Assembly: GCF_021654795.1 (NCBI RefSeq)
Contig: NZ_AP025344.1
Location: 4,340,501 to 4,404,500 of the forward strand
DNA length: 64,000 bases
Direction of reading: 5' to 3'
From: Paenibacillus dendritiformis
GTDB taxonomy: Bacteria > Bacillota > Bacilli > Paenibacillales > Paenibacillaceae
The notes beneath the pieces were generated by a model that made no database searches, was not told the DNA's origin, and saw only the letters and a list, made by a program, of their open reading frames with translations. This document shows, one piece after another, positions 40,109 through 49,722 of the stretch. Position numbers and translations under genes: made by a program. Position 1 is the first letter of the stretch. Every line of letters starts with the position of its first letter.

Positions 40109-40236
40109 TGCGTCTGGCGGCGCGGCTGAACCCGTCCGGCTCTGAAGCGGGGCCAAGTGAGAAATCACCTTGTGACGGAAGAAGCCGAATATTATACTGG
40201 AGAATAGATACATAGAAACCATGAGGAGGATGCCTG

Positions 40237-40584
40237 ATGCGCATTCAATGGTCCTTGATAGCAGGGCTTATCTTCGCCTTGATTACCGCCATCTTTGCCG
40301 TAATCAACGTGAATCCGGTACAAGTCAATCTGTTGTTCGGCACCTTCGAGGTGCCGCTCATCTTATTGATTCTCGGCTGCACGCTGCTGGGCGCCATCAT
40401 TGTCGGCTCCTACAGCATCTATTTACAGTACCGATCGCAGAAGAAAATACAACAGTTGGAGCAGCAGCTTGCCCAACTGTCGCCGGAGGGAATCGCAGCG
40501 GATACGGAAATGCCGCTTCCGCCGGCCAACGAGGAGGTTCAAGGATTTACGTCCGAGAAGCGAAATCAGGAGGACCTGGCATAG
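40237..40584 (+). CDS. LapA-domain (DUF1049) membrane protein
   Basis: A 115-residue protein with two helices (about 7-24 and 41-63) separated by NVNPVQVNLLFGTFEVPLIL, the diagnostic LapA-domain loop. A cytoplasmic coiled coil follows (QKKIQQLEQQLAQLS), then an acidic, Pro-rich tail. In E. coli LapA/YciS acts with LapB in lipopolysaccharide control; Gram-positive members have no assigned role. GAGGAGGATGCCTG precedes the ATG. It is followed by a terminator and then the M42 peptidase gene. Confidence 0.82.
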   Translation: MRIQWSLIAGLIFALITAIFAVINVNPVQVNLLFGTFEVPLILLILGCTLLGAIIVGSYSIYLQYRSQKKIQQLEQQLAQLSPEGIAADTEMPLPPANEEVQGFTSEKRNQEDLA

Positions 40585-40621
40585 CGGCTTGCCTTCGGCA
40601 AGCCGTTCCGGCTTATTTTTT
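40585..40621 (+). terminator. Terminator after the LapA-domain gene
   Basis: CGGCTTGCC (40585-40593) pairs with GGCAAGCCG (40597-40605), followed after TTCCGGC by TTATTTTTTC. It overlaps the stop codon region. Confidence 0.7.
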
Positions 40622-40647
40622 CAATTAACGAGGAGGAATTCGTAACA

Positions 40648-41727
40648 ATGACTCAACCACACTCCCTGTCACCCCAGCCGCTGCGCGCCGACATTGACGA
40701 GAACTATGTCGCCTCCGTGCTCATGGAATTGCTGAACACCCCGTCTCCGACGGGCTACACCCATCATGTCATGAAGCGGATTGAAGTCGAAGCCACGCAG
40801 CTTGGTTATTCCTTCGAGTTGACCCGCAAAGGCTGCGGCGTCATTCGCGTCCGGGGAACGAACCGTGACAGCGGCAAGGTGATCGGCTTGTCCGCCCACG
40901 TCGATACGTTGGGCGCCATGGTCCGATCGATTCATAGCGACGGCACGCTACGCCTCACATCCATAGGCGGATTCATGATGCAATCGATGGAGAATGAATA
41001 TTGCCAAATTCATGCCCGCAGCGGCAAAGTCTATACAGGCACGATTATGAGCAATCATCCGTCTGTGCATGTATATTCCGATGCCCGCGACTACCGCCGC
41101 GAGGAAGCGAACATGATCGTGCGCATCGACGAGCCGGTGCATTCGAAGCAGGATACGGAGCAGCTCGGCATCCGCACCGGGGATTACGTATCGTTCGACG
41201 CCCGCCCGGTGCGGCTACCGAACGGCTATATCAAATCCCGCCATCTGGATGACAAAGCGAGCGTCTCCGCCTTGTTCGGCTTGCTGGAGAGCATGAAGCG
41301 CACAGGCTGGCAGCCTCTTCACGATACCGTCATCTTTATTACCAATTATGAAGAAATCGGCCATGGCGCTTCGTATATTCCCCAGGAAATAACCGAAATG
41401 ATCGCCATCGACATGGGTTGCATCGGCGATGATCTCGCTTGCAAGGAAACCGACGTCTCGATCTGCGCCAAAGATTCGTCCGGCCCTTACGATTACATGA
41501 TGACGAGCCGGCTGATTGCATTGGCTGAACGGGAAGGCATCGACTACGCCGTTGACGTCTATCCGCACTACGGTTCGGACGCATCCGCGGCCCTGCGCGG
41601 CGGCAATAATATCCGCGCCGCGCTCATCGGTCCGGGCGTGCATGCGTCCCATGCGATGGAGCGCACCCATTTGAAGGCCGTGCTGAATACGGCCCGGCTC
41701 GCCGCGGCGTATATTACAGAAGCATAA
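40648..41727 (+). CDS. M42-family metallo-aminopeptidase / endoglucanase-like protein
   Basis: A 359-residue di-metal peptidase of the tetrahedral TET type. Metal and catalytic residues are visible: the His in LSAHVDTLGAMV, the bridging Asp in SRHLDDKASVSALFGLLE, the Glu pair in ITNYEEIGHGAS, the Asp in IAIDMGCIGDD and the last His in GPGVHASHAMERTH. The usual role is trimming N-terminal residues from peptides in the cytoplasm, which fits pepF close by. ATG 40648 follows AACGAGGAGGAATTCGTAAC. Confidence 0.9.
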   Translation: MTQPHSLSPQPLRADIDENYVASVLMELLNTPSPTGYTHHVMKRIEVEATQLGYSFELTRKGCGVIRVRGTNRDSGKVIGLSAHVDTLGAMVRSIHSDGTLRLTSIGGFMMQSMENEYCQIHARSGKVYTGTIMSNHPSVHVYSDARDYRREEANMIVRIDEPVHSKQDTEQLGIRTGDYVSFDARPVRLPNGYIKSRHLDDKASVSALFGLLESMKRTGWQPLHDTVIFITNYEEIGHGASYIPQEITEMIAIDMGCIGDDLACKETDVSICAKDSSGPYDYMMTSRLIALAEREGIDYAVDVYPHYGSDASAALRGGNNIRAALIGPGVHASHAMERTHLKAVLNTARLAAAYITEA

Positions 41728-41872
41728 CGGAAAGACAGGGGACGAAGGCTGCCGGCAGGCGTGCGCTCGCCCTGTCTTCGTTCGAGAGGACCTTGCTCCT
41801 TAAGCGCCGCCCGACTGTCGGGAAGAGTACGCGCAGATGGACATAAGAAAGCTCTATGAAGGAGGAATTGGC

Positions 41873-42883
41873 ATGAAAGAACCATTCTCTGCCCTGGTCG
41901 TCGACAAGACCGCAGACGGCGAGGTCCATGCCGCCGTGGGGGAACAAACGCTTGCCGATCTGCCGGAAGGCAGCGTGACGATACGCGTCGCTTATTCGGG
42001 CGTCAACTTCAAGGATGCCCTCGCCTGCTCGGCGGACGGGCATATCGTCAAGACTTATCCGTTCGTGCCGGGCATCGATCTGTCCGGCATCGTCGCCGCG
42101 AGCGACGATTCGCGCTTCACGCCGGGACAGCGCGTTCTCGTCACCGGATATGAGCTCGGGGTGTCGCATTTCGGCGGACTGAGCGAATATGCACGGGTTC
42201 CCGGCGATTGGATCGTGCCGCTGCCGGAAGGGTTAAGCTTGCGCGATGCGATGGCTTTCGGCACGGCCGGCCTGACGGCGGCGATGGCCGTCGAGCGCCT
42301 GGAGCGGCACGGCTTGCGCCCTGGCGACGGACCGGTGCTCGTCACCGGCGCCAGCGGCGGCGTCGGCTCGCTGGCGATCGCCATGCTGGCGCAGCTTGGC
42401 TGCGAGGTCGTCGCAGCCAGCGGGAAGCCGGAGCTAAGCGATGCGCTCCGGCGCCTCGGAGCCGCCAGCGTCGTATCCCGCGACGACTGGCGGCCGGAAC
42501 GCCCGCGCGCGCTGGACAAGCAGCGCTGGGCTGGCGTCGTGGACGTCTGCGGAGGCGGCATCCTGGCCGCCGCAGTCGCTTCCACGAAGTATGGCGGCGC
42601 CGTGGCCGCCACGGGCATGACGGCGGGCGGCGATTGGCCCGCCAGCGTATTTCCGTTCATTCTGCGGGGCATCACGCTCTACGGCATCGATTCCGTCTAC
42701 GCGCGGCATGAGCTCCGGTTGAAGCTGTGGATCCGCATGGCCTCCGCTTGGCGCGATGCCGTCCGCTTCGATGGCTGGGTGCGGGAGCTCCGGCTGGAGG
42801 ACGTGCCGGACTATGCGCGGATGATGAGAGAAGGCGGCATTTCCGGCCGCGCCATCGTCCGCCTGAGCGGAGACGAAGAATGA
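41873..42883 (+). CDS. YhdH/YhfP-family quinone oxidoreductase (acrylyl-CoA reductase-like)
   Basis: A 336-residue zinc-free medium-chain dehydrogenase. ATG 41873 lies seven bases after GGAGG; a start 12 codons earlier is poorer. The opening PFSALVVDKTADGEVHAAVG, then AYSGVNFKDALAC and PFVPGIDLSGIV, is the YhdH/YhfP pattern. The NADPH-binding motif is VLVTGASGGVGSLAIAMLAQ. Characterised members reduce acryloyl-CoA; the true substrate here is unknown. The gene is monocistronic, with a strong terminator. Confidence 0.88.
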   Translation: MKEPFSALVVDKTADGEVHAAVGEQTLADLPEGSVTIRVAYSGVNFKDALACSADGHIVKTYPFVPGIDLSGIVAASDDSRFTPGQRVLVTGYELGVSHFGGLSEYARVPGDWIVPLPEGLSLRDAMAFGTAGLTAAMAVERLERHGLRPGDGPVLVTGASGGVGSLAIAMLAQLGCEVVAASGKPELSDALRRLGAASVVSRDDWRPERPRALDKQRWAGVVDVCGGGILAAAVASTKYGGAVAATGMTAGGDWPASVFPFILRGITLYGIDSVYARHELRLKLWIRMASAWRDAVRFDGWVRELRLEDVPDYARMMREGGISGRAIVRLSGDEE

Positions 42884-42934
42884 ACGTGAATCCCCGGGCT
42901 AATGCTCATGGTTCGCGATTTTTCCGCAACAGCA

Positions 42935-42971
42935 ACAGACCGAGCGAATCCCCCGCTCGGTCTGTTTTTCT
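42935..42971 (+). terminator. Terminator of the YhdH-type gene
   Basis: ACAGACCGAGCG (42935-42946) pairs exactly with CGCTCGGTCTGT (42954-42965), then TTTTCT. Confidence 0.88.
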
Positions 42972-42986
42972 ATGTGTGTGCCATGG

Positions 42987-43520
42987 CTATGCCCGGCCTT
43001 GGTCCCGCTTGAACTGCTCCCACCGCTCGCGCAGCCTCCGGGCCACGTCGTCCAGCGGCTCCGCGAACGCGACGGCCGGCAGATTCACCGTCGCCTCAAC
43101 CATGCCGCGATTGGCGCGAAGAAGCATGCGCTTCCAGGATGGAAGAGGAGCCAGCACGCGATCAGGCTTCCCGACCTTGATGCCGATGAAGCGTTGATTC
43201 ATGAATGGGTAGACGTAAATATCGGTCACTTCCTCCCAATTCACTTCGCCCACGCCGCTGAGCGAGGCATTGTCCACGAACCCTTGTTCATGGAGGATAA
43301 GGGAAGGGCGCGGTGAGAGAATGCGCCACAGGGAATAGGCGAGCGTTACGGCGAAGAAGCAGGCGCAGATGGCCCCTACCGCGACCGCAAAGCCTTCCTC
43401 GGCATTCATGAGGAATATCCCTGCCGTGACGAACAACGCCGAGCCGAGCAGGATAGGCATCATTTTTCGCTTGCTCGGATACAACTTTTCGGCTCCCGAA
43501 TGCGAATGCATCGCTTCCAA
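42987..43520 (-). CDS. STM3941-family membrane protein
   Basis: TTG 43520 is preferred, nine bases after GGGAGG; ATG 43511 is three codons later. The 177-residue protein has two helices (about 20-65) flanked by EKLYPSKRKMMPILLGSALF and a soluble C-terminal domain. The latter contains RPSLILHEQGFVDNASLSGV, then GEVNWEEVTDIYVYPFMNQR and FIGIKV. This arrangement is that of the STM3941 family, of unknown function. It follows the ABC-F gene on the same strand after about 210 bp. Confidence 0.72.
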   Translation of the reverse strand: MEAMHSHSGAEKLYPSKRKMMPILLGSALFVTAGIFLMNAEEGFAVAVGAICACFFAVTLAYSLWRILSPRPSLILHEQGFVDNASLSGVGEVNWEEVTDIYVYPFMNQRFIGIKVGKPDRVLAPLPSWKRMLLRANRGMVEATVNLPAVAFAEPLDDVARRLRERWEQFKRDQGRA

Positions 43521-43732
43521 TACACATGACCTCCCGCATAACGAAGCTATATTTATATACACCCCGGCTGGCGCTTTGTAACAGCCAATTCCGCGGGCAA
43601 GTCCCTCGCCTGGAAACATCCGGACACCTCCGGAGGCGTACGGAATGCACACCTGGACAAGGGCCCGGGAGCAACCGCAGCCAAGGCAAGGGTCGGTTGT
43701 CCGGAGCCGGAGCGGAGAGCATCTGCCTTCCC

Positions 43733-45661
43733 TTACTTCTGCTTTTCCGCCTCGATCTGTTCCGCGAGCTCGCTCAGATAAGTCCAGCGCTCCATCAAGG
43801 CTTCAAGCCGCTGCTGGGCCGCGCTTTCTTCCTTCATCAATTCCTGCAGCCGCGCCGAATCGCTGAATGCCAGCTCCATCTCCCGCTGGATCTGTTGAAT
43901 GTGCTCCTCCGCCTCCATAATGTCGTCTTCAATCCGCTCATATTCGCGTTCTTCCTTATACGACATTTTTAGTCTCGGCTTCCGTTCCGGACGTTCCGAT
44001 TTGCCTGCCGGGGCGGCTTCCGCCGGCGTCTGCGCCTTCGGCTTCGGCTCGCCGGCCTCCTTCCCGTGCCGCGACTTCCATTCCATATACTCGCTATAGT
44101 TCCCGACATGCTGGCGGATGGCGCCATCTTCGAACGACCAGATCCGTTCAGCGACGCGATCCAGGAAATAGCGATCATGAGAGACCGCGATCACCACGCC
44201 CGGGAACTCGTCCAAATAATCTTCCAGCACGGCAAGCGTCTGTACGTCCAGATCGTTCGTCGGCTCGTCGAGCAGCAGCACATTCGGCGCTTCCATCAGC
44301 ATGCGAAGCAGCTGCAAGCGCCGCTTCTCTCCCCCGGAGAGCTTGCCGATCACCGTCCACTGCATCGCAGGCTCGAACAGGAACCGCTCCAGCATTTGCG
44401 CCGCTGTTATGGAATCGCCGTCGGCCGTGCGAACCGTCTCCGCCGCTTCGCGGATGTATTCAATCACCCGCATCGACTCGTCCATCTCGGCATGCTCCTG
44501 GGTGAAGAAGCCGATGCGGACCGTCGGCCCGAGCACAAGCGAACCGCCGTCCGGCTCGCGTTCGCCGGCCATGATGCGCAGCAGCGTCGACTTGCCGCTT
44601 CCATTCGGGCCGATGATGCCGATGCGGTCCTCCGGCACGGCGATATAGCTGAGCCCCTCGAACAGCGTCCGCTCCGCCAGCGTGGCCTTGAGGCCGTCTA
44701 TCTCCATAATTTTTTTCCCGAGACGAGCGGAGGCTGCCGAGATGTCCACTTGCCCGTTCTGCCCCGGTCCCTCCTGCTTCTGCAGCGCCTCGAAGCGCTC
44801 AATCCGGGCCTTCTGCTTCGTCGTCCGCGCTCTCGCGCCGCGCCGGATCCAGGCCAGCTCCTGACGGAGCAGATTCTGGCGCTTGTCCTCCGACGCCGCT
44901 TCCCGCGCCTCGCGGTCTGCCTTGAGCTCCAGGAAGCGTGTATAATTGGCTTCATAGAAGAACGCCCGTCCCCGATCCAGCTCCACGATCCGGTTCGCTA
45001 CCCGATCCAGGAAATAGCGGTCATGCGTAATCATCAGCAGCGCGCCGCTTCGCTTCTGCAGCATCGTCTCGAGCCAAGTGACCGTGTCGTTATCGATATG
45101 GTTCGTCGGCTCGTCAAGCAGAAGCAGATCCGCCGGATGGATCAGCGCCGCCGCGAGGGCGACGCGCTTGCGCTGCCCGCCGGACAATTCCCCCATCTTG
45201 GCTCCGAATTGGACTAGTCCAAGCCGGGACAGAATCGACTTCGCCTCGCTCTCCAACTGCCAGGCCTGAAGCCGATCCATATCATCGGTCGCCCGGATCA
45301 AGGCCGCCTGCGCCGCTTCATCTCCCGGCCGTTGGGCGGCCCGTTCCAGCGCTTCCGTATATACGCGCACCGCCGTCATGTCGGGAGCGTCTCCGCCCAG
45401 CACCTGATCCAGAATGGTCGCCTCCGGATCGAATTCAGGCTCCTGCGGCACGAAGCGGATCGTAATCCGGCTGCCGGACAGCACCTTTCCTTGCTCGGGC
45501 TGCTCCCAACCCGCGATTGTGCGCAGAAAGGTCGATTTCCCCGTCCCGTTGACGCCGATAATGCCGAAGCGATCCCCTTCCTCGATGCCGAAGGATACAT
45601 CCCGGAACAGTATTTTGTCGCCATAGCTTTTGCCCAGCTCTTCTATCGTCATGATATGCAT
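43733..45661 (-). CDS. ABC-F family ATPase (Uup/YfmR-like)
   Basis: A soluble two-nucleotide-domain ABC protein (642 residues) acting on the ribosome rather than in transport. Domain 1 has GIIGVNGTGKSTFLRTI, LSGGQRKRVALAAAL and LLLDEPTNHID. Domain 2 has GIIGPNGSGKSTLLRIM, LSGGEKRRLQLLRML and LLLDEPTNDLD. Between them is the linker with the Arg-rich tip (RRGARARTTKQKARIERFEA). A C-terminal coiled coil (about 570-642) gives the Uup/YfmR type. ATG 45661 is chosen, seven bases after GGGGGG, over an ATG five codons upstream. Uup/YfmR proteins rescue stalled translation; antibiotic protection is less likely. Confidence 0.88.
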   Translation of the reverse strand: MHIMTIEELGKSYGDKILFRDVSFGIEEGDRFGIIGVNGTGKSTFLRTIAGWEQPEQGKVLSGSRITIRFVPQEPEFDPEATILDQVLGGDAPDMTAVRVYTEALERAAQRPGDEAAQAALIRATDDMDRLQAWQLESEAKSILSRLGLVQFGAKMGELSGGQRKRVALAAALIHPADLLLLDEPTNHIDNDTVTWLETMLQKRSGALLMITHDRYFLDRVANRIVELDRGRAFFYEANYTRFLELKADREAREAASEDKRQNLLRQELAWIRRGARARTTKQKARIERFEALQKQEGPGQNGQVDISAASARLGKKIMEIDGLKATLAERTLFEGLSYIAVPEDRIGIIGPNGSGKSTLLRIMAGEREPDGGSLVLGPTVRIGFFTQEHAEMDESMRVIEYIREAAETVRTADGDSITAAQMLERFLFEPAMQWTVIGKLSGGEKRRLQLLRMLMEAPNVLLLDEPTNDLDVQTLAVLEDYLDEFPGVVIAVSHDRYFLDRVAERIWSFEDGAIRQHVGNYSEYMEWKSRHGKEAGEPKPKAQTPAEAAPAGKSERPERKPRLKMSYKEEREYERIEDDIMEAEEHIQQIQREMELAFSDSARLQELMKEESAAQQRLEALMERWTYLSELAEQIEAEKQK

Positions 45662-45776
45662 CTTGCGTCCCCCCATTCAGTCCTGCCTGCTTCCCCAGGC
45701 GGTCCGGCATGCCCCGCATGCCACAGCCAAAGGGGAGAACCGTCGGTTCTCCCCCGTAAATCACTTCGCCCAGCTT

Positions 45777-46421
45777 TTACCGCTTCTGCCCGTTCGGCGC
45801 GGTCTCTTCCCTCGCGAAGCCGTTCCCGGCCTCCCCGTCCGATGAAGCCGTCCCCGCCGCCGGGCAGCCGTGAATGAACAAATCGGCCACAAAGCGAATG
45901 CGCTGCTCCATATCCTGCTCGGTGAATTCCGGAGCGAACAGCATGTCCATCTTCATCATATCCAGCATCCCGGTATACGATTTCGCATGAAGGGCCGGCT
46001 CAGGCAGCTCGAAGCGCCGCATCAAGCCCGCTATCGCCTCGATATAGCGATGCATGAACTTGCACAATGCCTGCATCATATCGGGATCCTTGTTCGGCGA
46101 CTTGAAGAACAGATTCGTGTACTGCCTCCGTCTGAAATAATAACGCAGATGGTGATCCGCGGCGAAGCGCAGCCCGTCCTCCAGCGAACCGGCCTGGTTC
46201 AAGCCGTAATCCAGCTCGCGCAAATATTGTTCGAAATCACGTACCGACATGGCCGTGAACAATTCTTCTTTGCTTTTAAAATAAATATATATCGTTCCCT
46301 TGGCGATGCCGGCCTTCTCGGCAATATCCGACATCTTCGTCTCATAGAAGCCATTGGCACCGAAAAGCTCATAGGCCGCATCCAAAATCAGATGCAGTTT
46401 ATCGTTCTGCCCGTAACTCAT
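45777..46421 (-). CDS. TetR-family transcriptional regulator
   Basis: A 214-residue regulator. ATG 46421 lies seven bases after GGAGG. The DNA-binding domain (about 8-55) reads LILDAAYELFGANGFYETKM, SDIAEKAGIAKGTIYIYFKS; the rest is the helical ligand domain, with FFRRRQYTNLFFKSPNKDPD in the middle. The last 20 residues are polar. It is upstream of, and on the same strand as, the ABC-F gene (115 bp), a plausible target, though the inducer is unknown. Confidence 0.88.
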   Translation of the reverse strand: MSYGQNDKLHLILDAAYELFGANGFYETKMSDIAEKAGIAKGTIYIYFKSKEELFTAMSVRDFEQYLRELDYGLNQAGSLEDGLRFAADHHLRYYFRRRQYTNLFFKSPNKDPDMMQALCKFMHRYIEAIAGLMRRFELPEPALHAKSYTGMLDMMKMDMLFAPEFTEQDMEQRIRFVADLFIHGCPAAGTASSDGEAGNGFAREETAPNGQKR

Positions 46422-46532
46422 CGGCACACCTCCTTCCAATCTGACGCAAGCCTCGCAATCCCGGCTGCTGATACGAATATATCACGAGATCGGCAAGTTG
46501 TCGATTTGGCTCCCTGGGGGCCATGCGCCGGC

Positions 46533-47396
46533 TTAGCCCCCGGCAAGCAACCAGAGAAGGCAGGAGACGGCCGCGCCGGAGCAAGAGCACAGCAGATTGA
46601 CCCGATCGTTGTTGAGCCAGCGGCAGCCCCGCACGAGCTTCGTCGCGCTTCCGCAATGCGCGGTCCGTTCGGTGTCCGCCCCGCATTGGGGGCAGCGGTA
46701 GCCTGCCTGCAAGGTCGCGCCCAGCAGAGAATCGATCAGCGCCCCGGCCAAGCCGCCCACCGTCCCGGCAATCAGCAGGACGGCCAGCGAGCGGAAGGAC
46801 GTCTCCGGCCCGGCCTGCAGCGGATCGAGCAGCAGGAGGACGGCCGCGGCCAAGCCGATAACGAAGGCGCCCGCCGCCGACGCCGACGTGCCAAGCAGAG
46901 ACACGCCGCCGGAAGTTCCCGGCGGAACGGTCCGGCCGGTTACGATCGAGCGCGGCGGGCGGCGGCTTAGACTGCCGATCTCGGTCGCCCATGTATCGGC
47001 GTTCACCGAGGCCATCGCCCCGACGAAGAGGGCGACCCAAGCGGGATGGGGCGCGATAATATAGGCGAGGCAGAGGAGCAGGCCCAAGCCTCCATTGGCG
47101 AAGACCTGTCCGGCATCCCGGGTCCCTGACTTTTCATAATTATCCTCGAAGCGCCCCTTCGCTTTCTTCTTCCACTTGGACCACAGCGTCGACGTCACAA
47201 AAAAAGTAAGCAGCAACCCGAACCATACAAGCGCGCCGCTTCCGCAATAGATCGTTCCCATCACGATGGCCGCCGCGGCTCCGGATCCGGTTAATGACTG
47301 CTTCCGCCATGCGGCTCCGGCCACCAGCAGGCTCCCCAGCAGCCCGATAACCCACGGGCCCCAACCCGTATGCCATCCGATAGCTTCCTGTATCAA
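46533..47396 (-). CDS. DUF92-family membrane protein
   Basis: A 287-residue protein with about six helices. ASVNADTWATEIGSLSRRPP and RTVPPGTSGGVSLLGTSASA are the conserved DUF92 blocks; a Cys-rich loop (YRCPQCGADTERTAHCG) near residue 235 could bind metal. Plant relatives (VTE6) phosphorylate phytyl phosphate, so a CTP-dependent prenyl-phosphate kinase is a possible role (inference). It follows the FAH-family gene by 22 bp, so they are probably co-transcribed. Confidence 0.82.
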   Translation of the reverse strand: MIQEAIGWHTGWGPWVIGLLGSLLVAGAAWRKQSLTGSGAAAAIVMGTIYCGSGALVWFGLLLTFFVTSTLWSKWKKKAKGRFEDNYEKSGTRDAGQVFANGGLGLLLCLAYIIAPHPAWVALFVGAMASVNADTWATEIGSLSRRPPRSIVTGRTVPPGTSGGVSLLGTSASAAGAFVIGLAAAVLLLLDPLQAGPETSFRSLAVLLIAGTVGGLAGALIDSLLGATLQAGYRCPQCGADTERTAHCGSATKLVRGCRWLNNDRVNLLCSCSGAAVSCLLWLLAGG

Positions 47397-47418
47397 TCGA
47401 ATTCCTCCCAGCCCGCCG

Positions 47419-48081
47419 TCAATTCTGCGCCGCGATGACGCAGGAGCCCAGCCGTTCTCCGCCCCAGCTTAATTCCAGGCGATCCCCGGCCTGCACCGGG
47501 CCGACTCCTGCCGGCGTTCCCGTGAAGAGGAGATCACCTTCACCGAGCCCATAATGGCGGGCCGTATACTCGATCACCGTATCGAGAGTGAACAGCATCT
47601 CCTCCGCGCGCCCCTCCTGGACAAGGCGGCCGTTGTTATGCATCGCGAAGCTCGTCCGTTCCAGCGTCTCCGTGCCCGAAAAAGGGAGAAAACGCGTGAC
47701 CGGGGCCGAGTTCAGCACGCCTTTGGCGGCCAACCACGGATGACCCTTCTTCTTCAAAACGTCCTGCACGTCGCGCAGCGTAAAATCAATCCCAAGGGCA
47801 AAGGCGTCGACCGCTTCCGCAGCCGTCATGCCCGGCTCGACCCGGCGGCCGATGCGAAGCACCAGCTCCACTTCGTGATGAACCGCCCCCCGTTCGAGCG
47901 GGAGCGGGAGCGCCGTCTCCGCATCAATCGTTATCACCGCATGGGAAGGCTTCAAAAATACCATTGGCTGCTCGGGAACCGCATTGCCCAATTCGGCCGC
48001 ATGCAGCCGATAGTTGCGCCCGATGCAATAGACATTGCGCGCTTGGCGCCCGTCGCTCATCCGTCCTCTATGATCGCTCAT
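47419..48081 (-). CDS. Fumarylacetoacetate hydrolase-family protein (acylpyruvase-like)
   Basis: A 220-residue FAH-fold enzyme. Metal and active-site blocks are YCIGRNYRLHAAELGN, PMVFLKPSHAV, the EVELVLRIG strand with the metal-binding acidic residues, GIDFTLRDVQ and LLFTGTPAGVGPVQAGD. The size and the early CIGRNY are those of FAHD1-type acylpyruvate hydrolases or oxaloacetate decarboxylases. No aromatic-degradation genes are close. It lies between the CapA-like gene (54 bp upstream) and the DUF92 gene. Confidence 0.87.
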   Translation of the reverse strand: MSDHRGRMSDGRQARNVYCIGRNYRLHAAELGNAVPEQPMVFLKPSHAVITIDAETALPLPLERGAVHHEVELVLRIGRRVEPGMTAAEAVDAFALGIDFTLRDVQDVLKKKGHPWLAAKGVLNSAPVTRFLPFSGTETLERTSFAMHNNGRLVQEGRAEEMLFTLDTVIEYTARHYGLGEGDLLFTGTPAGVGPVQAGDRLELSWGGERLGSCVIAAQN

Positions 48082-48135
48082 CGTTCATCTCTCCCTTTGA
48101 ATCTATGGTTAGCCGGCCATCCGTGCGCCGCCGGC

Positions 48136-49425
48136 TCACTTCTTCCGATGCTTCACGCGTCCCTCCGCGTCGATGGATACCTGCTCCGATATGTTCTCCA
48201 GCCGCTGCAGCACCGCCTGCCCTGCTTCCCCGTCAAGCGGAACGGCTTGCCCCAGTTCGGTATAGAACGGAACGACGGTCAGATCGCATTGGCCCTGCTT
48301 CGTGCATTCCGCCTGCAAAATGGCGGTCTCCCACGTTATGGGCTGCACGGCCCGCGTAAAAATAAAGTTGCCCAGGCTGTAGGCGATCCATTTGCCTTTG
48401 TACTGCTCCAGGCCTTGTAGGACGTGGGGATGTCCGCCCACGATCAGGTCGGCCCCCGCATCAATGTAGAGGCGGGCCAGCTCCCGCTGATAATCCACCG
48501 GGAAATCCACCTTCTCCTTCCCCCAATGCGCAATCACGACGACGACATCGGCCTGCTCCTTCGCGCTCGCGACCGCCTTCGCCGCTTTCTCCTTCATTCC
48601 TTCATAGGTCGTCGCCAGCCCCGGCTTGTTCTTGCCCGCATACCAGCTCACTTCCGGAACGACACGGGTAAAGCCGAGGAAGGCGAGCTTGATGCCCTGG
48701 CTCTCGAGCATAACCGGCGCGAAGGCTTCCTCCGCATCATGCCCCGCCCCGACGTAAGGAAGATGAACTTCCTTCAGCGCGGCGAACGTATCCAGCAGCC
48801 CTTCTTCCCCTTGATCCATCGAATGGTTGTTGGCGAGGTTAACGAGGTCAATGCCCGCCTCGATCATCGCCTGCGCCATCCGCGGGGATGACTTGTAGAC
48901 GAATTCCTTGTCCTTCGCCGGGACGCCCCGGACCGTCAGCGGCGTCTCCAGATTCACCGCGGCGATATCCGCTTCCTGGAACCACCTCTTGGCGTGCACA
49001 AAAGGAAAGTCATATCCATGCTCCTTCACGACTTCCTCCACGCGTCCAGCCGTCATCACGTCGCCGGCGAAGGCAAGCCGGACGCGCGGCTCCTCCTCCG
49101 GCCCGCTCCCCGGAAGCGGCGCACCCTGATCGGTCTGGTCCGTATCGCCGTCCGCCGCTTGACTGTCGGCAGGGCCGGGAGACTCGCCTTCCGGCTCACC
49201 CGCCGGGAGCCCGCTGGCCGGCTTCTCCTGCGCCGGCGCTTCCCCTTCGGGAGAAGCAGCCGGCGGCTGGGGCCATTCCGCTTGTTCGCCGGACAATAAT
49301 CCCTGCTGCCAGCCGGCATAGGCCGTTCCGGCCACGATGACCGCCAGCAAAATATTCAGGACAAGCAGCGGGCGGCGGCGCCGCCTTCGCGCCCGCCCTT
49401 CCCGCAACTTCCGCGATTGTCTCAA
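48136..49425 (-). CDS. CapA-family (poly-gamma-glutamate synthesis type) metallophosphatase-like protein
   Basis: TTG 49425 is preferred, seven bases after AAGGGG; a TTG ten codons upstream lacks a site. The 429-residue protein has a basic N-terminus, a membrane anchor (about 22-42), a long Pro/Glu/Ala-rich extracellular linker (about 45-110) and the CapA domain (about 115-400). The domain motifs are RLAFAGDVMTAGRVEEVV, DIAAVNLETPLT, LVNLANNHSMDQGEEGL, VVVIAHWGKE and IVGGHPHVLQGLE. CapA proteins take part in capsule poly-gamma-glutamate anchoring or synthesis, but no pgsBC partners are present, so the role is open. Confidence 0.88.
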   Translation of the reverse strand: MRQSRKLREGRARRRRRRPLLVLNILLAVIVAGTAYAGWQQGLLSGEQAEWPQPPAASPEGEAPAQEKPASGLPAGEPEGESPGPADSQAADGDTDQTDQGAPLPGSGPEEEPRVRLAFAGDVMTAGRVEEVVKEHGYDFPFVHAKRWFQEADIAAVNLETPLTVRGVPAKDKEFVYKSSPRMAQAMIEAGIDLVNLANNHSMDQGEEGLLDTFAALKEVHLPYVGAGHDAEEAFAPVMLESQGIKLAFLGFTRVVPEVSWYAGKNKPGLATTYEGMKEKAAKAVASAKEQADVVVVIAHWGKEKVDFPVDYQRELARLYIDAGADLIVGGHPHVLQGLEQYKGKWIAYSLGNFIFTRAVQPITWETAILQAECTKQGQCDLTVVPFYTELGQAVPLDGEAGQAVLQRLENISEQVSIDAEGRVKHRKK

Positions 49426-49652
49426 TGTTCCGCCCCTTCCGCCCGATTTTTGCAAATATGTCTCATTATAACGCGTTCCCGCCCTTTTTTTCCAATCGCA
49501 CCATCAAGCATACATTACGCGCTGGTCATTCCCCCAGGCGGCAGCCAGCCCGATGCCACCCTCCGCTTGCCAGTTCGCGGCGAGTAGTCCGCCTTCAATT
49601 CAACCGTTCTCTTGACCCCCAACCGCCGAAGGAATATAGCCCAAGACACGCC

Positions 49653-49676
49653 AAAAAGCCGCGCTTCCGCGCGGCT
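49653..49676 (-). terminator. Terminator of the hemEHY operon
   Basis: On the minus strand AGCCGCGC pairs with GCGCGGCT around a GGAA tetraloop, followed by five T. It lies 47 bp past the hemY stop. Confidence 0.85.
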
Positions 49677-49722
49677 ACTCTATTGGCCATCTGTCCAGTT
49701 CCATCTCATTCAACGGGTCTGA